From positions 16,362-80,361 of the forward strand of contig DATFYA010000161.1 in assembly GCA_035315345.1 (NCBI GenBank): a stretch of DNA of 64,000 nucleotides, in the 5' to 3' direction. The position numbers and the translations under genes were made by a program. This DNA is from Candidatus Methylomirabilota bacterium. Its GTDB lineage: Bacteria > Methylomirabilota > Methylomirabilia > Rokubacteriales > CSP1-6. This document shows, piece after piece, positions 54,963-64,000 of this stretch. The notes beneath the pieces are model-generated. The model was not told the DNA's origin, did no database searches, and worked only from the letters and a program-made list of their open reading frames with translations. Position 1 is the stretch's first letter, and each line of letters starts with the position of its first letter.

Positions 54963-56315
54963 ATGAGCGACGCCCTGACCGGACAGACGGTAGAGCTGCT
55001 ACAGCAGATGATCCGCAATCGATGCGTCAACGACGGCACCGTCATGTCCGGCCAGGAGCGGCGCAACAGCGACACGTTGCGCAGTTATCTCGAAGGCAGC
55101 GGCCTCGACGTCGAGGTCTACGAGCCCGCCCACGCCCCGGGCCGGGCGAGCCTGGTGGCCCGCATCGAGGGCCGCGATCCCAAGGCGCCCACCCTGTGCC
55201 TGATGGGGCACACCGACGTGGTCCCGGTGAATCCCAAGACCTGGACGCGGGATCCCTTCGGCGGCGAGCTGGTGAACGGCGAGGTCTGGGGCCGCGGCGC
55301 GGTGGACATGCTGAACCTGACCGCGTCGCAGGCGGTGGCGCTGCGGACCCTGGCCGGCAAGCCCGGCGGCTGGCGGCCGCGCGGCACGCTGGTCTACCTG
55401 GCCTGCGCCGACGAGGAGGCCGGCGGCACCCTCGGGGCCGGCCACGTCGTCGACCGACACTGGGACGCGCTGCGGGCCGACTACTGCCTGACCGAGAACG
55501 GCGGCACGGTCAGCCGCGGCGCCCGCGGCGACGAGCTGAACGTGACGGTGCACGTCGGCGAGAAGGGCGTCGCGTGGCGCCGGCTCCGGGTGAAGGGCAC
55601 GCCGGGACACGGCTCGATGCCCTACGGCTCGAACAACGCCCTGGTCAAGGCCGCGCAGGTGGTGAGCCGCCTGGCCGACTACCGGCCCGCGCCCTATGTG
55701 GACGAGCTGTGGCGGGCGTTCGTCGACACGCTGCACCTCGAGCCGGCGGTGAAGGCGGCGCTGGCCGATCCGGCGCGCATCGACGAGTCGATCGATTCGC
55801 TCGATCCCCGCCTCGCCAAGCTCGCGTGGTCGGCCACCCATACCACGTTCTCGCCCAACGTCTGCCACGGCGGGGTGAAGACCAACGTCATCCCGGACGC
55901 GGTGGACGTGGAGGTCGACATCCGCACCGTGCCCGGCGACAACGAGGACGAGGTGCGGCGCCATCTCGACAAGGCCCTCGGCGGCCTCGCCGACGAGGTG
56001 GAGGTGGACAAGCTCTTCTCCAAGCCCGCGTCGGTCTCGCCGATCGACACGCCGCTCTGGCACGTGCTCGGCCGCGTGGTGGACGCGCACTATCCGGGCG
56101 CCCGGCTGCTGCCCCGCATGATCGTCGGCTTCACCGACGCCCCGTACTTCCGCGACAAGGGCGCGGTGGCGTACGGCTTCGGCCTCTTCTCGCGCACGCT
56201 GACCGCCGAGGCGATGGCCGGACGCTTCCACGGCAACGACGAGCGCATCGACGTGGAGTCGCTCACGCTGACCACCCAGGCGTGGCTCGAGGTCTGCGAG
56301 CAGTTCCTCGGCTGA
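54963..56315 (+). CDS. M20-family metallopeptidase (ArgE/DapE/carboxypeptidase-like)
   Basis: The 450-residue enzyme has the M20 two-zinc site: MGHTDVVPV near residue 81, WGRGAVDM near 110, ADEEAGG near 150 with catalytic glutamates, and GFTDAPYF near 385. The dimerisation domain (about 200-330) has [14 protein letters not shown]. It hydrolyses amide bonds of N-acyl amino acids or small peptides. The next gene starts on the TGA stop (TGATG), so it is translationally coupled to an aminotransferase-like gene. Confidence 0.88.
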   Translation: MSDALTGQTVELLQQMIRNRCVNDGTVMSGQERRNSDTLRSYLEGSGLDVEVYEPAHAPGRASLVARIEGRDPKAPTLCLMGHTDVVPVNPKTWTRDPFGGELVNGEVWGRGAVDMLNLTASQAVALRTLAGKPGGWRPRGTLVYLACADEEAGGTLGAGHVVDRHWDALRADYCLTENGGTVSRGARGDELNVTVHVGEKGVAWRRLRVKGTPGHGSMPYGSNNALVKAAQVVSRLADYRPAPYVDELWRAFVDTLHLEPAVKAALADPARIDESIDSLDPRLAKLAWSATHTTFSPNVCHGGVKTNVIPDAVDVEVDIRTVPGDNEDEVRRHLDKALGGLADEVEVDKLFSKPASVSPIDTPLWHVLGRVVDAHYPGARLLPRMIVGFTDAPYFRDKGAVAYGFGLFSRTLTAEAMAGRFHGNDERIDVESLTLTTQAWLEVCEQFLG

Positions 56316-57481
56316 TGCTCGACGTCCCCCGCCTGCGGGCCGACACGCCCGGCGTCGCGTCCGTCCTGCACTTCAACAGCGCGGGTTCGGCCCTGCCGCC
56401 CCGTCCGGTCGTCGAGGCGGTGATCGGCCATCTGGAGCGTGAGGCCGCCATCGGCGGGTACGAGGCGGCCGCCGAGGCCGCCGACCGGATCGCCGACTTC
56501 TATCCGGCCGTGGCGGCGCTGATCGGGGCCCGGCCGGACGAGATCGCCTTCGTGGAGAATGCGACCCGGGCCTGGGACATGGCGTTCTACTCGATCCCCG
56601 TCCGGGCCGGCGATCGCGTGATCACCGCGCGGGCCGAATACGCGTCCAACTATCTCGCGTTCCTCCAGATGAAGCGGCGGGTGGGCATCGAGATCGACGT
56701 GGTGGGCGACGACGCCTCGGGCCAGCTCGATCTGGCCGCGCTGGAGCGCGCGATCCAGCCGCGCACGCGCCTCATCGCGATCACCCACGTCCCGACCCAG
56801 GGCGGCCTGGTCAACCCGGCCGCGGACGTGGGCCGGATCGCCGCGCGCCACGGCGTGTTGTACCTCCTCGACGCGTGCCAGTCGGTCGGCCAGCTCGCGG
56901 TGGACGTGAACCGCATCGGCTGCCACATGCTCTCCGCCACCGGCCGCAAGTATCTCCGCGGCCCCCGCGGCACCGGCTTTCTGTACGTCAAGCGCGACGT
57001 CATCGGCACGCTCGATCCGCCCTTCATCGACCTCGAGGCCGCTTCGTGGATCGACGCCGACACCTACACGCTGCGCGACGACGCGCGCCGCTTCGAGAAC
57101 TGGGAGCGCTTCGTGGCCGGCCAGATCGGGCTCGGCGTCGCGGCCCGGTACGCCACCGCGATCGGGATCGAGGCCATCGAGGCGCGGGTCCGAGACCTGG
57201 CGGCCCGGCTCCGGCGCGAGCTGGCCAAGCGGCCGGGGATCACGCTGCACGATCTCGGCCTCGAGCCCTGCGGGATCGTGACGTTCCTCAAGGCGGGCGA
57301 GGCGCCGCTGGCCACGCGGCAGCGCCTGCGGGCCCTGGGCATCAACGTCACCCACACCCAGGCGTCATCATCGCGGCTGGATCTGCCCGCGCGGGGATTC
57401 GAGGCGCTGGTCCGGGCCAGCGTCCACTACTACAACGACGAGACCGAGGTGGATCGCTTCGTGGGCGCGGTGGCCGGATAG
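56315..57481 (+). CDS. Class V aminotransferase/cysteine desulfurase-like PLP enzyme
   Basis: A 388-residue fold-type I PLP protein. [11 protein letters not shown] near residue 19, [13 protein letters not shown] near 76, [13 protein letters not shown] near 184 (PLP aspartate) and the Schiff-base lysine in [18 protein letters not shown] near 207-224 are visible. This arrangement is shared by cysteine desulfurases, isopenicillin-N-epimerase-like proteins and related lyases. No Fe-S assembly gene is near, so a catabolic role with the coupled M20 enzyme is more likely. Confidence 0.85.
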   Translation: MLDVPRLRADTPGVASVLHFNSAGSALPPRPVVEAVIGHLEREAAIGGYEAAAEAADRIADFYPAVAALIGARPDEIAFVENATRAWDMAFYSIPVRAGDRVITARAEYASNYLAFLQMKRRVGIEIDVVGDDASGQLDLAALERAIQPRTRLIAITHVPTQGGLVNPAADVGRIAARHGVLYLLDACQSVGQLAVDVNRIGCHMLSATGRKYLRGPRGTGFLYVKRDVIGTLDPPFIDLEAASWIDADTYTLRDDARRFENWERFVAGQIGLGVAARYATAIGIEAIEARVRDLAARLRRELAKRPGITLHDLGLEPCGIVTFLKAGEAPLATRQRLRALGINVTHTQASSSRLDLPARGFEALVRASVHYYNDETEVDRFVGAVAG

Positions 57482-57519
57482 CGCCGCGCCCTCACCCACA
57501 CCCGCTCCGGGAGGTCGGC

Positions 57520-58494
57520 ATGCCCACGGTGGAGACAGCGCTCGGCCCGGTGTCCACGGCCGAGCTCGGCGCCACGCTGATGCACGAGCACATCGTCACC
57601 CGCTCGCCCGGGGTGCAGGAGAACTGGCCCCATCTCTGGGACCGTCCGACCATCCTGGAGACCGCGGAGCGGAAGATGACCGATCTCCACGCGCGCGGGA
57701 TCCGGGCCATCGTCGACCTGACCACCGTGGATCTGGGCCGCGACATCGATCTGATCCTCGCGGTCGCGCGCCGCTCCCGGGTGCACGTGATCGTGGCCAC
57801 CGGCGTGTGGTGGATGCCGCAGCGCTACTTCAGCGCGCACGGCGTCGACGCGGTCGCCGATCTCTTCATCCGCGACATCACCCAGGGCATCGGCACGAGC
57901 GGGGTGAAGGCGGCCATCATCAAGTGCGCCACCGACACCGCGGGAGTGACGCCGGTCATCGAGAACATCCTGCGCGCCTCCGCGCGGGCCCAGAAGGCGA
58001 CCGGCGTGCCGATCTCCACGCACACCTGGGCCGCCGGCCGCACCGGGGAGGCGCAGCAGGCGATCTTCGCCCAGGAGGGCGTGGATCTTCGCCGCGTGAT
58101 CATCGGCCACAGCGGCGACAGCGAGGATCTCGGCTACCTGCGCGGCCTCATGGAGCGCGGCAGCACCATCGGGATGGATCGCTTCGGCCTCGAGCATTTC
58201 CTGCCCACCGCCAAGCGCGTCGAGGTCATCGCGCGGCTCTGCGCCGAGGGCTACGCGCCCCGCATGGTGCTCTCCCACGACGCCAACTGCTGGAGCGACA
58301 TGCTGTCCGAGGACGACAAGCGCCGGACGCGGCCGCTCTGGCACTACAACCACATCCCCGACGACATCCTGCCCGCCCTCCGCAAGGCCGGGGTCGGCGA
58401 CGACCAGATCGACCAGATGCTGGTGCGCAACCCCCGCGCGATCTTCGAGGGCCGCCCGCCGGGAGGCACGGGGCGCCCGCCGGGAGGCCCGTGA
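57520..58494 (+). CDS. Phosphotriesterase-family metal-dependent hydrolase (lactonase-like)
   Basis: The 324-residue TIM-barrel protein has all binuclear-site ligands of the phosphotriesterase family: H22 and H24 in MHEH, the probable carboxylated lysine K135 in AIIKCATD, H168 in STHTW, H197 in IGHSGD and D254 in SHDAN. Natural substrates are usually lactones. GGGAGG precedes ATG 57520. The C-terminus carries a tandem RPPGG repeat produced by a 21-base duplication that also contains the ribosome binding site of the next gene. Confidence 0.88.
   Translation: MPTVETALGPVSTAELGATLMHEHIVTRSPGVQENWPHLWDRPTILETAERKMTDLHARGIRAIVDLTTVDLGRDIDLILAVARRSRVHVIVATGVWWMPQRYFSAHGVDAVADLFIRDITQGIGTSGVKAAIIKCATDTAGVTPVIENILRASARAQKATGVPISTHTWAAGRTGEAQQAIFAQEGVDLRRVIIGHSGDSEDLGYLRGLMERGSTIGMDRFGLEHFLPTAKRVEVIARLCAEGYAPRMVLSHDANCWSDMLSEDDKRRTRPLWHYNHIPDDILPALRKAGVGDDQIDQMLVRNPRAIFEGRPPGGTGRPPGGP
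58453..58488. repeat. 21-bp-period duplication spanning gene end and next ribosome binding site
   Basis: The 15-base sequence CGCCCGCCGGGAGGC occurs at 58453-58467 and 58474-58488. Each copy contains GGGAGG; the second is the Shine-Dalgarno sequence for the ATG at 58494. The duplication adds seven codons in frame to the upstream protein. Confidence 0.6.
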
Positions 58495-59456
58495 TGCCGG
58501 CCGTGCTGGGATCGGGCGCCTACCGCTACGAGGTCCACGACGCCTGGGCCCAGCTGCCGCCCGGCCGCGAGTTCAACGCCGACGTGGCCGCGGTCGGCGT
58601 GGACGCCCAGGACCGGGTCTACGCGTTCAATCGCGGCCTCCACCCGATGGTGGTCTTCGACCGCGACGGCCGCTTCCTGCGCTCGTGGGGCGAGGGCCTG
58701 TTCCACCGCGCGCACGGCGTCCACGTGGCGCCCGACGACACGCTCTGGCTGACCGACGACGGCGACCACACCGTCCGCCACTGCACGCTGGACGGCCGGG
58801 TGCTGCTGACCATCGGCATCCCCGGCAAGCCGCAGCCTTACATGAGCGGAGAGCCGTTCCACCGCTGCACCCACACCGCGCTCTCGCCGCAGGGCGATCT
58901 CTACGTCTCCGACGGCTACGGCAACGCGCGCATCCACAAGTACGCGCCGGACGGCCGGCTGCTCCGCTCGTGGGGCGAGCCCGGCACCGACCCTGGCCAG
59001 TTCAACATCCCCCACAACATCTGCTGCGACGCGGACGGCTGGGTCTACGTGGCCGACCGCGAGAACCATCGCATCCAGGTCTTCGACGGCGACGGCCGCT
59101 TCGAGACTCAGTGGCACGACATGCATCGCCCGTCGGGCTTGCATCTCGAGCGCGGCGGCGACGGCCGCTTCTACGTGGGCGAGATCGGGGGGGCCCTGCC
59201 GGTGAATTACGACGTCCCCAACATCGGCCCGCGGGTCAGCATCTACGACCGCCGCGGGCAGCGTCTGGCGCGGCTGGGCGACCGCCTCGCCGGGCTCGAG
59301 CCGGGGCAGTTCATCTCCCCGCACGGGCTCGCGGTGGACTCCCGCGGCGACATCTACGTCGGCGAGGTCTCCTACACCAACTGGGGCAACCGGTACAAGG
59401 GCCAGGCGCATCCGCCCGGCCTGCGTAGCCTGCAGAAGCTCGTGAAGGTAAGCTGA
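58494..59456 (+). CDS. NHL-repeat beta-propeller protein
   Basis: The 320-residue protein consists of NHL-type propeller blades: VGVDAQDRVYAFNRG, VHVAPDDTLWLTDDG, LSPQGDLYVSDGYGNARIHKY, CCDADGWVYVADRENHRIQVF (each shown in part) and a final LAVDSRGDIYVGE. The pattern resembles peptidylamidoglycolate lyase-like and 6-bladed hydrolase propellers. No signal peptide is evident. The ATG overlaps the stop of the phosphotriesterase-like gene (TGATG), so the two are coupled and may process one substrate, for instance a lactone. Confidence 0.82.
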   Translation: MPAVLGSGAYRYEVHDAWAQLPPGREFNADVAAVGVDAQDRVYAFNRGLHPMVVFDRDGRFLRSWGEGLFHRAHGVHVAPDDTLWLTDDGDHTVRHCTLDGRVLLTIGIPGKPQPYMSGEPFHRCTHTALSPQGDLYVSDGYGNARIHKYAPDGRLLRSWGEPGTDPGQFNIPHNICCDADGWVYVADRENHRIQVFDGDGRFETQWHDMHRPSGLHLERGGDGRFYVGEIGGALPVNYDVPNIGPRVSIYDRRGQRLARLGDRLAGLEPGQFISPHGLAVDSRGDIYVGEVSYTNWGNRYKGQAHPPGLRSLQKLVKVS

Positions 59457-59472
59457 GGGCAGGAGGGCCATC

Positions 59473-60093
59473 ATGACCGAGCCCATCACCGTCCAGGTCT
59501 TCTCCGACTACGTCTGACCCTGGTGCTATCTCAGTACCGTGCGTATTGAGAAGCTCCGGACCGAGCACAACGTCACGATCGAGTGGGTGCACTTCCCGCT
59601 GCACCCCGAGACCCCCGCGGAAGGCCAATCGCTCGACGACCTCTTCCGCGGCCGCAACGTGGACCGCACGGCGATGCACGCGCAGATGAAGGCGCGCATG
59701 GACGCCGAGGGCCTGCCCTACGGCCAGCGCAGCATGACCTACAACAGCCGCATCGCCCAGGAGCTGGGCAAGTGGGCCGACACCCAGCCGGGCGGCGAGG
59801 CGATCCACGACGCGCTCTTCCGCGCGTACTTCGTGGAGGCGCGCGACATCTCCCAGCCCGACGTGCTGCTGGAGATCGTCAAGGCGGTGGGCCTGCCCGT
59901 CGATGCGGCCCGGCAGGTGATCGAGCAGCGCACGTTCAAGGACGCGGTCGACGCGGACTGGAAGCTCTCGCGCGAGTACGGCATCACCGGCGTGCCCACC
60001 TTCGTGGCGGGCCGCTACGGGGTGGTCGGGGCGCAGCCCTACGAGGCGCTGGAGGCGCTGGTGAAGAAAGCGCGGGCGGACGAGGGCGGCTGA
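59473..60093 (+). CDS. DsbA/FrnE-family selenoprotein oxidoreductase (TGA = selenocysteine 15)
   Basis: Translation from the ATG at 59473 (AGGAGG six bases upstream) gives MTEPITVQVFSDYV, then an in-frame TGA at 59515-59517, then PWCYL and 188 further open codons to 60093. In FrnE/DsbA-like proteins this site reads SDxxCPWCY, so the TGA is exactly at the first, reactive cysteine: U15-P-W-C18. The rest is a complete thioredoxin fold with helical insert and cis-proline P175 in GITGVPTF; total 206 residues, the normal length. A SECIS-like hairpin follows at 59529-59551. The first downstream start (GTG 59539) would remove strand 1 and the active site. It lies 16 bases after the NHL gene. Selenocysteine should make it a faster thiol redox enzyme, probably cytoplasmic as no signal is seen. 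A sequencing error is possible but would not explain the hairpin. Confidence 0.9.
59529..59551 (+). promoter_or_regulatory. Bacterial SECIS element
   Basis: UCUCAGUAC (59529-59537) pairs with GUAUUGAGA (59543-59551) over nine base pairs, one of them G-U, closing a five-base apical loop CGUGC. The loop starts 20 bases after the UGA and has G as its second base. Spacing, stem length and loop G all fit the known bacterial SECIS rules for SelB binding. Confidence 0.85.
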
Positions 60094-60108
60094 CCTGCTG
60101 AAACGCAG

Positions 60109-60930
60109 TCAGGCCCCGAGCAGCGCCGACAGCGCCTGATACGCCCGCTGCGCCCGCTCGAGAGCCGGCAGGTGGGCCATCGCCCGCACGGGTGCCTCGA
60201 TGGCCAGCGGCGCGTCGATGGGCAGCGCGGCGATCAGCTCCCGCAGCGGCAGGACCCCGTCCCCGGGCAGCAGCCGCCCGGTGCGCGCCTCGGCGATCAG
60301 ACGAGCGGTGTCGGTGGGACCGGGCATGTCCGCCGATGCGTCGCAGATCTGCGCATAGCGTAGCCACGACGGGTCCACCGTGGCGACGTCGGCGGCCACC
60401 CCGCCCGAGCGGCTCCAGTGCAGCGCGTCGATCAACACGGATGCGTTCGTCCGCTCCGAGCGCGCGATCATCCGCGCCGCGTCGGCCAGCGTACGGACGC
60501 CGGTGTAGATCGCGAACTCGAGGCACACGTGCAGGCCGTAGCCGGCGGCGCGGTCGCACAGGTCGACGAACCGCTCGAGGGTGCGGCCCTCGTCGGGCTC
60601 GGCGCTCATCACCAGCACGTACGTCGCCCCGAGCCGCGCCGACACCTCGAGGAATCCCTCCGGAATGCCCACCGGCCGGTCGGGCTCGAACCGGAGGAAC
60701 TCGGTGTCGAGCACGGAGATCCCCGTGTCGTTCAGGCGCGCCAGGGTCTCACGCAGCACGGGGCCGTCGTGGAGGGCGTCGTAGGGCGGCACTCCGACGC
60801 TCGGCGTGGCGGTGAGCCGGATGCCGATGGTGCGGAAGCCGGCGGCGTCGGCCACCGCGATCAGCTCGGGCGGCGTGGTGTCGAGCACGGTGAGATGCGC
60901 GAGCGAAAGCGTGCGCGCCGAGGCCGACAT
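60109..60930 (-). CDS. Sugar phosphate isomerase/epimerase (xylose isomerase-like TIM barrel)
   Basis: A 273-residue TIM-barrel protein of the AP-endonuclease-2/xylose-isomerase-like group. SLAHLTVLDTTPPELIAVADAAGF at the start (shown in two parts: SLAHLTVLDTTPPE and LIAVADAAGF), LEFAIYTGVRTL near 136, VLIDALHWSRSGG near 164 and AIEAPV near 243 carry the usual metal-binding Glu, Asp and His. Many such genes act in inositol or sugar-acid catabolism. It converges on the selenoprotein gene with a 15-base gap. Substrate unknown. Confidence 0.82.
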   Translation of the reverse strand: MSASARTLSLAHLTVLDTTPPELIAVADAAGFRTIGIRLTATPSVGVPPYDALHDGPVLRETLARLNDTGISVLDTEFLRFEPDRPVGIPEGFLEVSARLGATYVLVMSAEPDEGRTLERFVDLCDRAAGYGLHVCLEFAIYTGVRTLADAARMIARSERTNASVLIDALHWSRSGGVAADVATVDPSWLRYAQICDASADMPGPTDTARLIAEARTGRLLPGDGVLPLRELIAALPIDAPLAIEAPVRAMAHLPALERAQRAYQALSALLGA

Positions 60931-60945
60931 GCCCGCGATCCTACC

Positions 60946-62154
60946 TCAGGCCGCGGCGGAGGGCTCGGCGGCGGCCGGCTCGACGGCCGCGCGCTCGGCC
61001 GGCAGCCCGGCCGCGATCAGGATGCCGAGCGCGTTGCCGCCGCCCGCGATCAGCACCGCGGTGCCGTAGCCCTGGGTCACGTCGAACAGGCGGCCGGCGA
61101 CGATCGGCAGCACGATGGCGGCGGCGCTCCAGGCGATGTAGACGCGACTGGCCATCCGGCCGTAGAGCGCGCGGCGCCAGTACACCGCGACCGACGCCGC
61201 GGTGACGCCGGAGATGATCCCGTAGCCGAGCCCGACGAGGGCCAGCGCGGCCACCGCCACCGCCGGCCCCGGCCAGATCGACAGCACCACGTTGCCGGCG
61301 AGCGCGATCGCGTGGGCGCCGGCGGCAACGGTCGGGATCGCGAGCCAGTCGACCATCCACCCGCCGCCGAGCCGCGCCACGGCGATGGCGGCGGTGATGC
61401 CGGTGGTGCCGTATACGGCCAGGGCGGTGGTGCCGCCGTACGCGGTGATGATACCCGCGGCCTGGCTCAGCACCATCAGGCCGGCGGAGGCGGCCAGGAA
61501 GAACACGATCGACAGCCGCCAGAAGACGGCCCGACGACGCTCGTCCTCGCGGATCGCCACGCCTCCCGTCGTGCCGGCCACCGCCGCCCCGCCCCGCGTC
61601 AGCGACGCGCTCAGCAGCCCGGTCACCGCGAGCGACACCGCGAAGCCGCCGAGCGTGGCGCGCACGCCGAACACCCGGATCGCCCACCCGAAGATGGGCG
61701 CGGTGATCATGGCGCCCGCCGGCAGCAGGCTCACCATGTACCCGTTGACGAGCCCGCGACGGCTCGTCACGGTCAGGTTGACCATCTGCTGCACCAGGAT
61801 GTACGCGGCGCCGCCGCCCAGTCCGAAGAGCCCGCCGTAGCCGACGGCCAGGGCGAGGAGCCCATCGGCGCTCGCGGCGAGCGCGATACCGAGCGCGCTC
61901 GATCCCGCGCAGGCCAGCACCAGCCACGGGGTGGGGGCGATCCGATAGAGCGCGGGCGCGGCCATCATGCCGACGCCGAACGCGGCGGCCGCCACCCCGA
62001 AGACCAGCGCGAGATCGGCCCGGCTCAGCCCCAGCAGGGCCTCCAGCGGCTGGATGAACACGCTGAAGGCGTACAGCGCGCCGATCGGCAGGTTGAGCGC
62101 GGTCGCGGCCGCGATCATGCGCCACGTGCGGCGCCGGTGGTCACGATCGCTCAC
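60946..62154 (-). CDS. MFS transporter, OFA-like family
   Basis: The 402-residue membrane protein has 12 predicted helices. The start RMIAAATALNLPIGALYAFSVF and the following FIQPLEALLGLSRADLALVFG resemble oxalate/formate antiporter (OFA) family MFS carriers, which move small organic acids. The start is a GTG at 62154, 15 bases after the response regulator gene. The C-terminal tail is Ala/Glu-rich. Substrate unknown. Confidence 0.85.
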   Translation of the reverse strand: MSDRDHRRRTWRMIAAATALNLPIGALYAFSVFIQPLEALLGLSRADLALVFGVAAAAFGVGMMAAPALYRIAPTPWLVLACAGSSALGIALAASADGLLALAVGYGGLFGLGGGAAYILVQQMVNLTVTSRRGLVNGYMVSLLPAGAMITAPIFGWAIRVFGVRATLGGFAVSLAVTGLLSASLTRGGAAVAGTTGGVAIREDERRRAVFWRLSIVFFLAASAGLMVLSQAAGIITAYGGTTALAVYGTTGITAAIAVARLGGGWMVDWLAIPTVAAGAHAIALAGNVVLSIWPGPAVAVAALALVGLGYGIISGVTAASVAVYWRRALYGRMASRVYIAWSAAAIVLPIVAGRLFDVTQGYGTAVLIAGGGNALGILIAAGLPAERAAVEPAAAEPSAAA

Positions 62155-62169
62155 GAGCGAGCCGCCCGG

Positions 62170-62534
62170 TCAGCTCTCCGGAGCCAGATCGCGGATCATG
62201 CCGAGCAGCTCGCGCGGGCTGTAGGGCTTGGCGAGGTAGGCGGCGGCTCCCGCCTCCCGCGCCTTCTGCTCGTCCCCGGCGAGGGCGAACGAGGTGATCA
62301 CGATGATGGGAACGTCGGCGGTCTCCGGCGCGGCCTTGAGCTGGCGCGTGGCCTCGAGCCCGGACAACCGGGGCAGCTGGATGTCCATGATGATCAGGTC
62401 CGGCCGCTCCGCGCGCGCGGTGGTGACACCCGCTTCCCCGTCGAACGCCTCGATCAGGCGGTACGAGGTGCGGCCGAGCAGCTGCCGGACGATCTTGCGA
62501 TTGAACTCGTTGTCCTCGACGTACAGGACCGTCT

Positions 62535-62538
<4 letters not shown>
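62170..62538 (-). CDS. Single-domain response regulator (CheY-like/DivK-like)
   Basis: A 122-residue receiver with no output domain. VLYVEDNEFNRKIVRQLL at the start, phosphorylatable aspartate in LIIMDIQLPRLSG near residue 52, conserved threonine in VITSFA near 82 and lysine in LAKPYSP near 104. It resembles DivK-like receivers. The GTG start overlaps the kinase stop (GTGA), so the pair is a two-component system, with output through protein contacts. Confidence 0.9.

Positions 62539-64000
<1,462 letters not shown>

Noticed and set aside
59473..59517. Simple nonsense mutation or pseudogene at the TGA
   Set aside because: A random stop would not be expected exactly at the catalytic cysteine followed by a correctly spaced SECIS hairpin, and the downstream frame shows no decay. 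Kept as an alternative only until resequenced.
59539..60093. GTG-initiated truncated DsbA-like gene
   Set aside because: This start would lose the first beta strand and the active-site motif and lies inside the SECIS hairpin. The AGGAGG and ATG at 59473 with TGA read as selenocysteine explain all the sequence.

Overview
The window is about 64 kb of very GC-rich (roughly 70% by eye), densely packed bacterial chromosome. Gene content (class III polyhydroxyalkanoate synthase, several LLM/F420-type oxidoreductases, a TRAP transporter, many crotonases, MaoC proteins and acyl-CoA ligases, sigma-54 regulators) fits an uncultured soil-type heterotroph; Rokubacteria/Methylomirabilota is my best guess, but nothing here proves it. 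I see no rRNA, tRNA, CRISPR array, insertion sequence, phage or plasmid gene, and no gene-free stretch above 300 bases.

Layout. 1-7998: a partial URO-D protein, a divergent YchF ATPase, QueF, two EamA permeases, an epoxide-hydrolase-like enzyme, and leuCD divergent from a LysR regulator. 7958-16254: an exported DUF1501/DUF1800 pair, alcohol dehydrogenase, lipase, DUF445 membrane protein and type-B carboxylesterase. 16258-26444: a fatty-acid/PHA block with a short-chain dehydrogenase, two acyl-CoA ligases, a phasin, PhaR, a PhaJ-like MaoC hydratase, a PhaE-like subunit, PhaC, an SCP2 protein, a second dehydrogenase, an enoyl-CoA hydratase and a TetR regulator. 26441-32760: a double-PilZ protein, an LLM oxidoreductase, SppA, a free-standing Fis-type helix-turn-helix protein behind a sigma-54 promoter, and a sigma-54 response regulator with a co-directional operon. 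32776-41288: crotonase, Nudix, hydratase, Sir2, a basic-tailed hypothetical, thiolase, alcohol dehydrogenase and the TRAP system. 41492-46856: a hypothetical membrane protein, then a second sigma-54 promoter driving a GGDEF-EAL protein and a large hybrid kinase. 46853-51314: fumC, MBL hydrolase, Ohr-type peroxidase, methyltransferase and LLM oxidoreductase. 51457-60093: nine co-directional genes, probably catabolic, ending in a DsbA-family gene. 60109-64000: TIM-barrel epimerase, MFS transporter, response regulator and a sensor kinase cut by the window end.

The most important observation is at 59473-60093. This DsbA/FrnE-family gene has an in-frame TGA exactly at the first cysteine of its active-site motif, giving U-P-W-C. 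It is followed at the right distance by a 9-bp hairpin with a G in the second apical-loop position, which is a textbook bacterial SECIS. Read this way the gene is a complete 206-residue selenoprotein; read conventionally it would be a truncated enzyme with no catalytic motif.

Regulatory structure is also rich. There are two near-consensus sigma-54 promoters, one before the orphan Fis-like gene next to its own regulator paralogue and one before the c-di-GMP/kinase operon. An array of four GTAAC/GTTAC half-sites lies between an acyl-CoA ligase gene and the phasin gene. A TetR gene has a consensus -35 box inside a dyad, and leuC and lysR share a LysR-type box. At least nine genes show a -10-like hexamer 6-8 bases before the start codon and little or no Shine-Dalgarno sequence, which points to widespread leaderless transcription.
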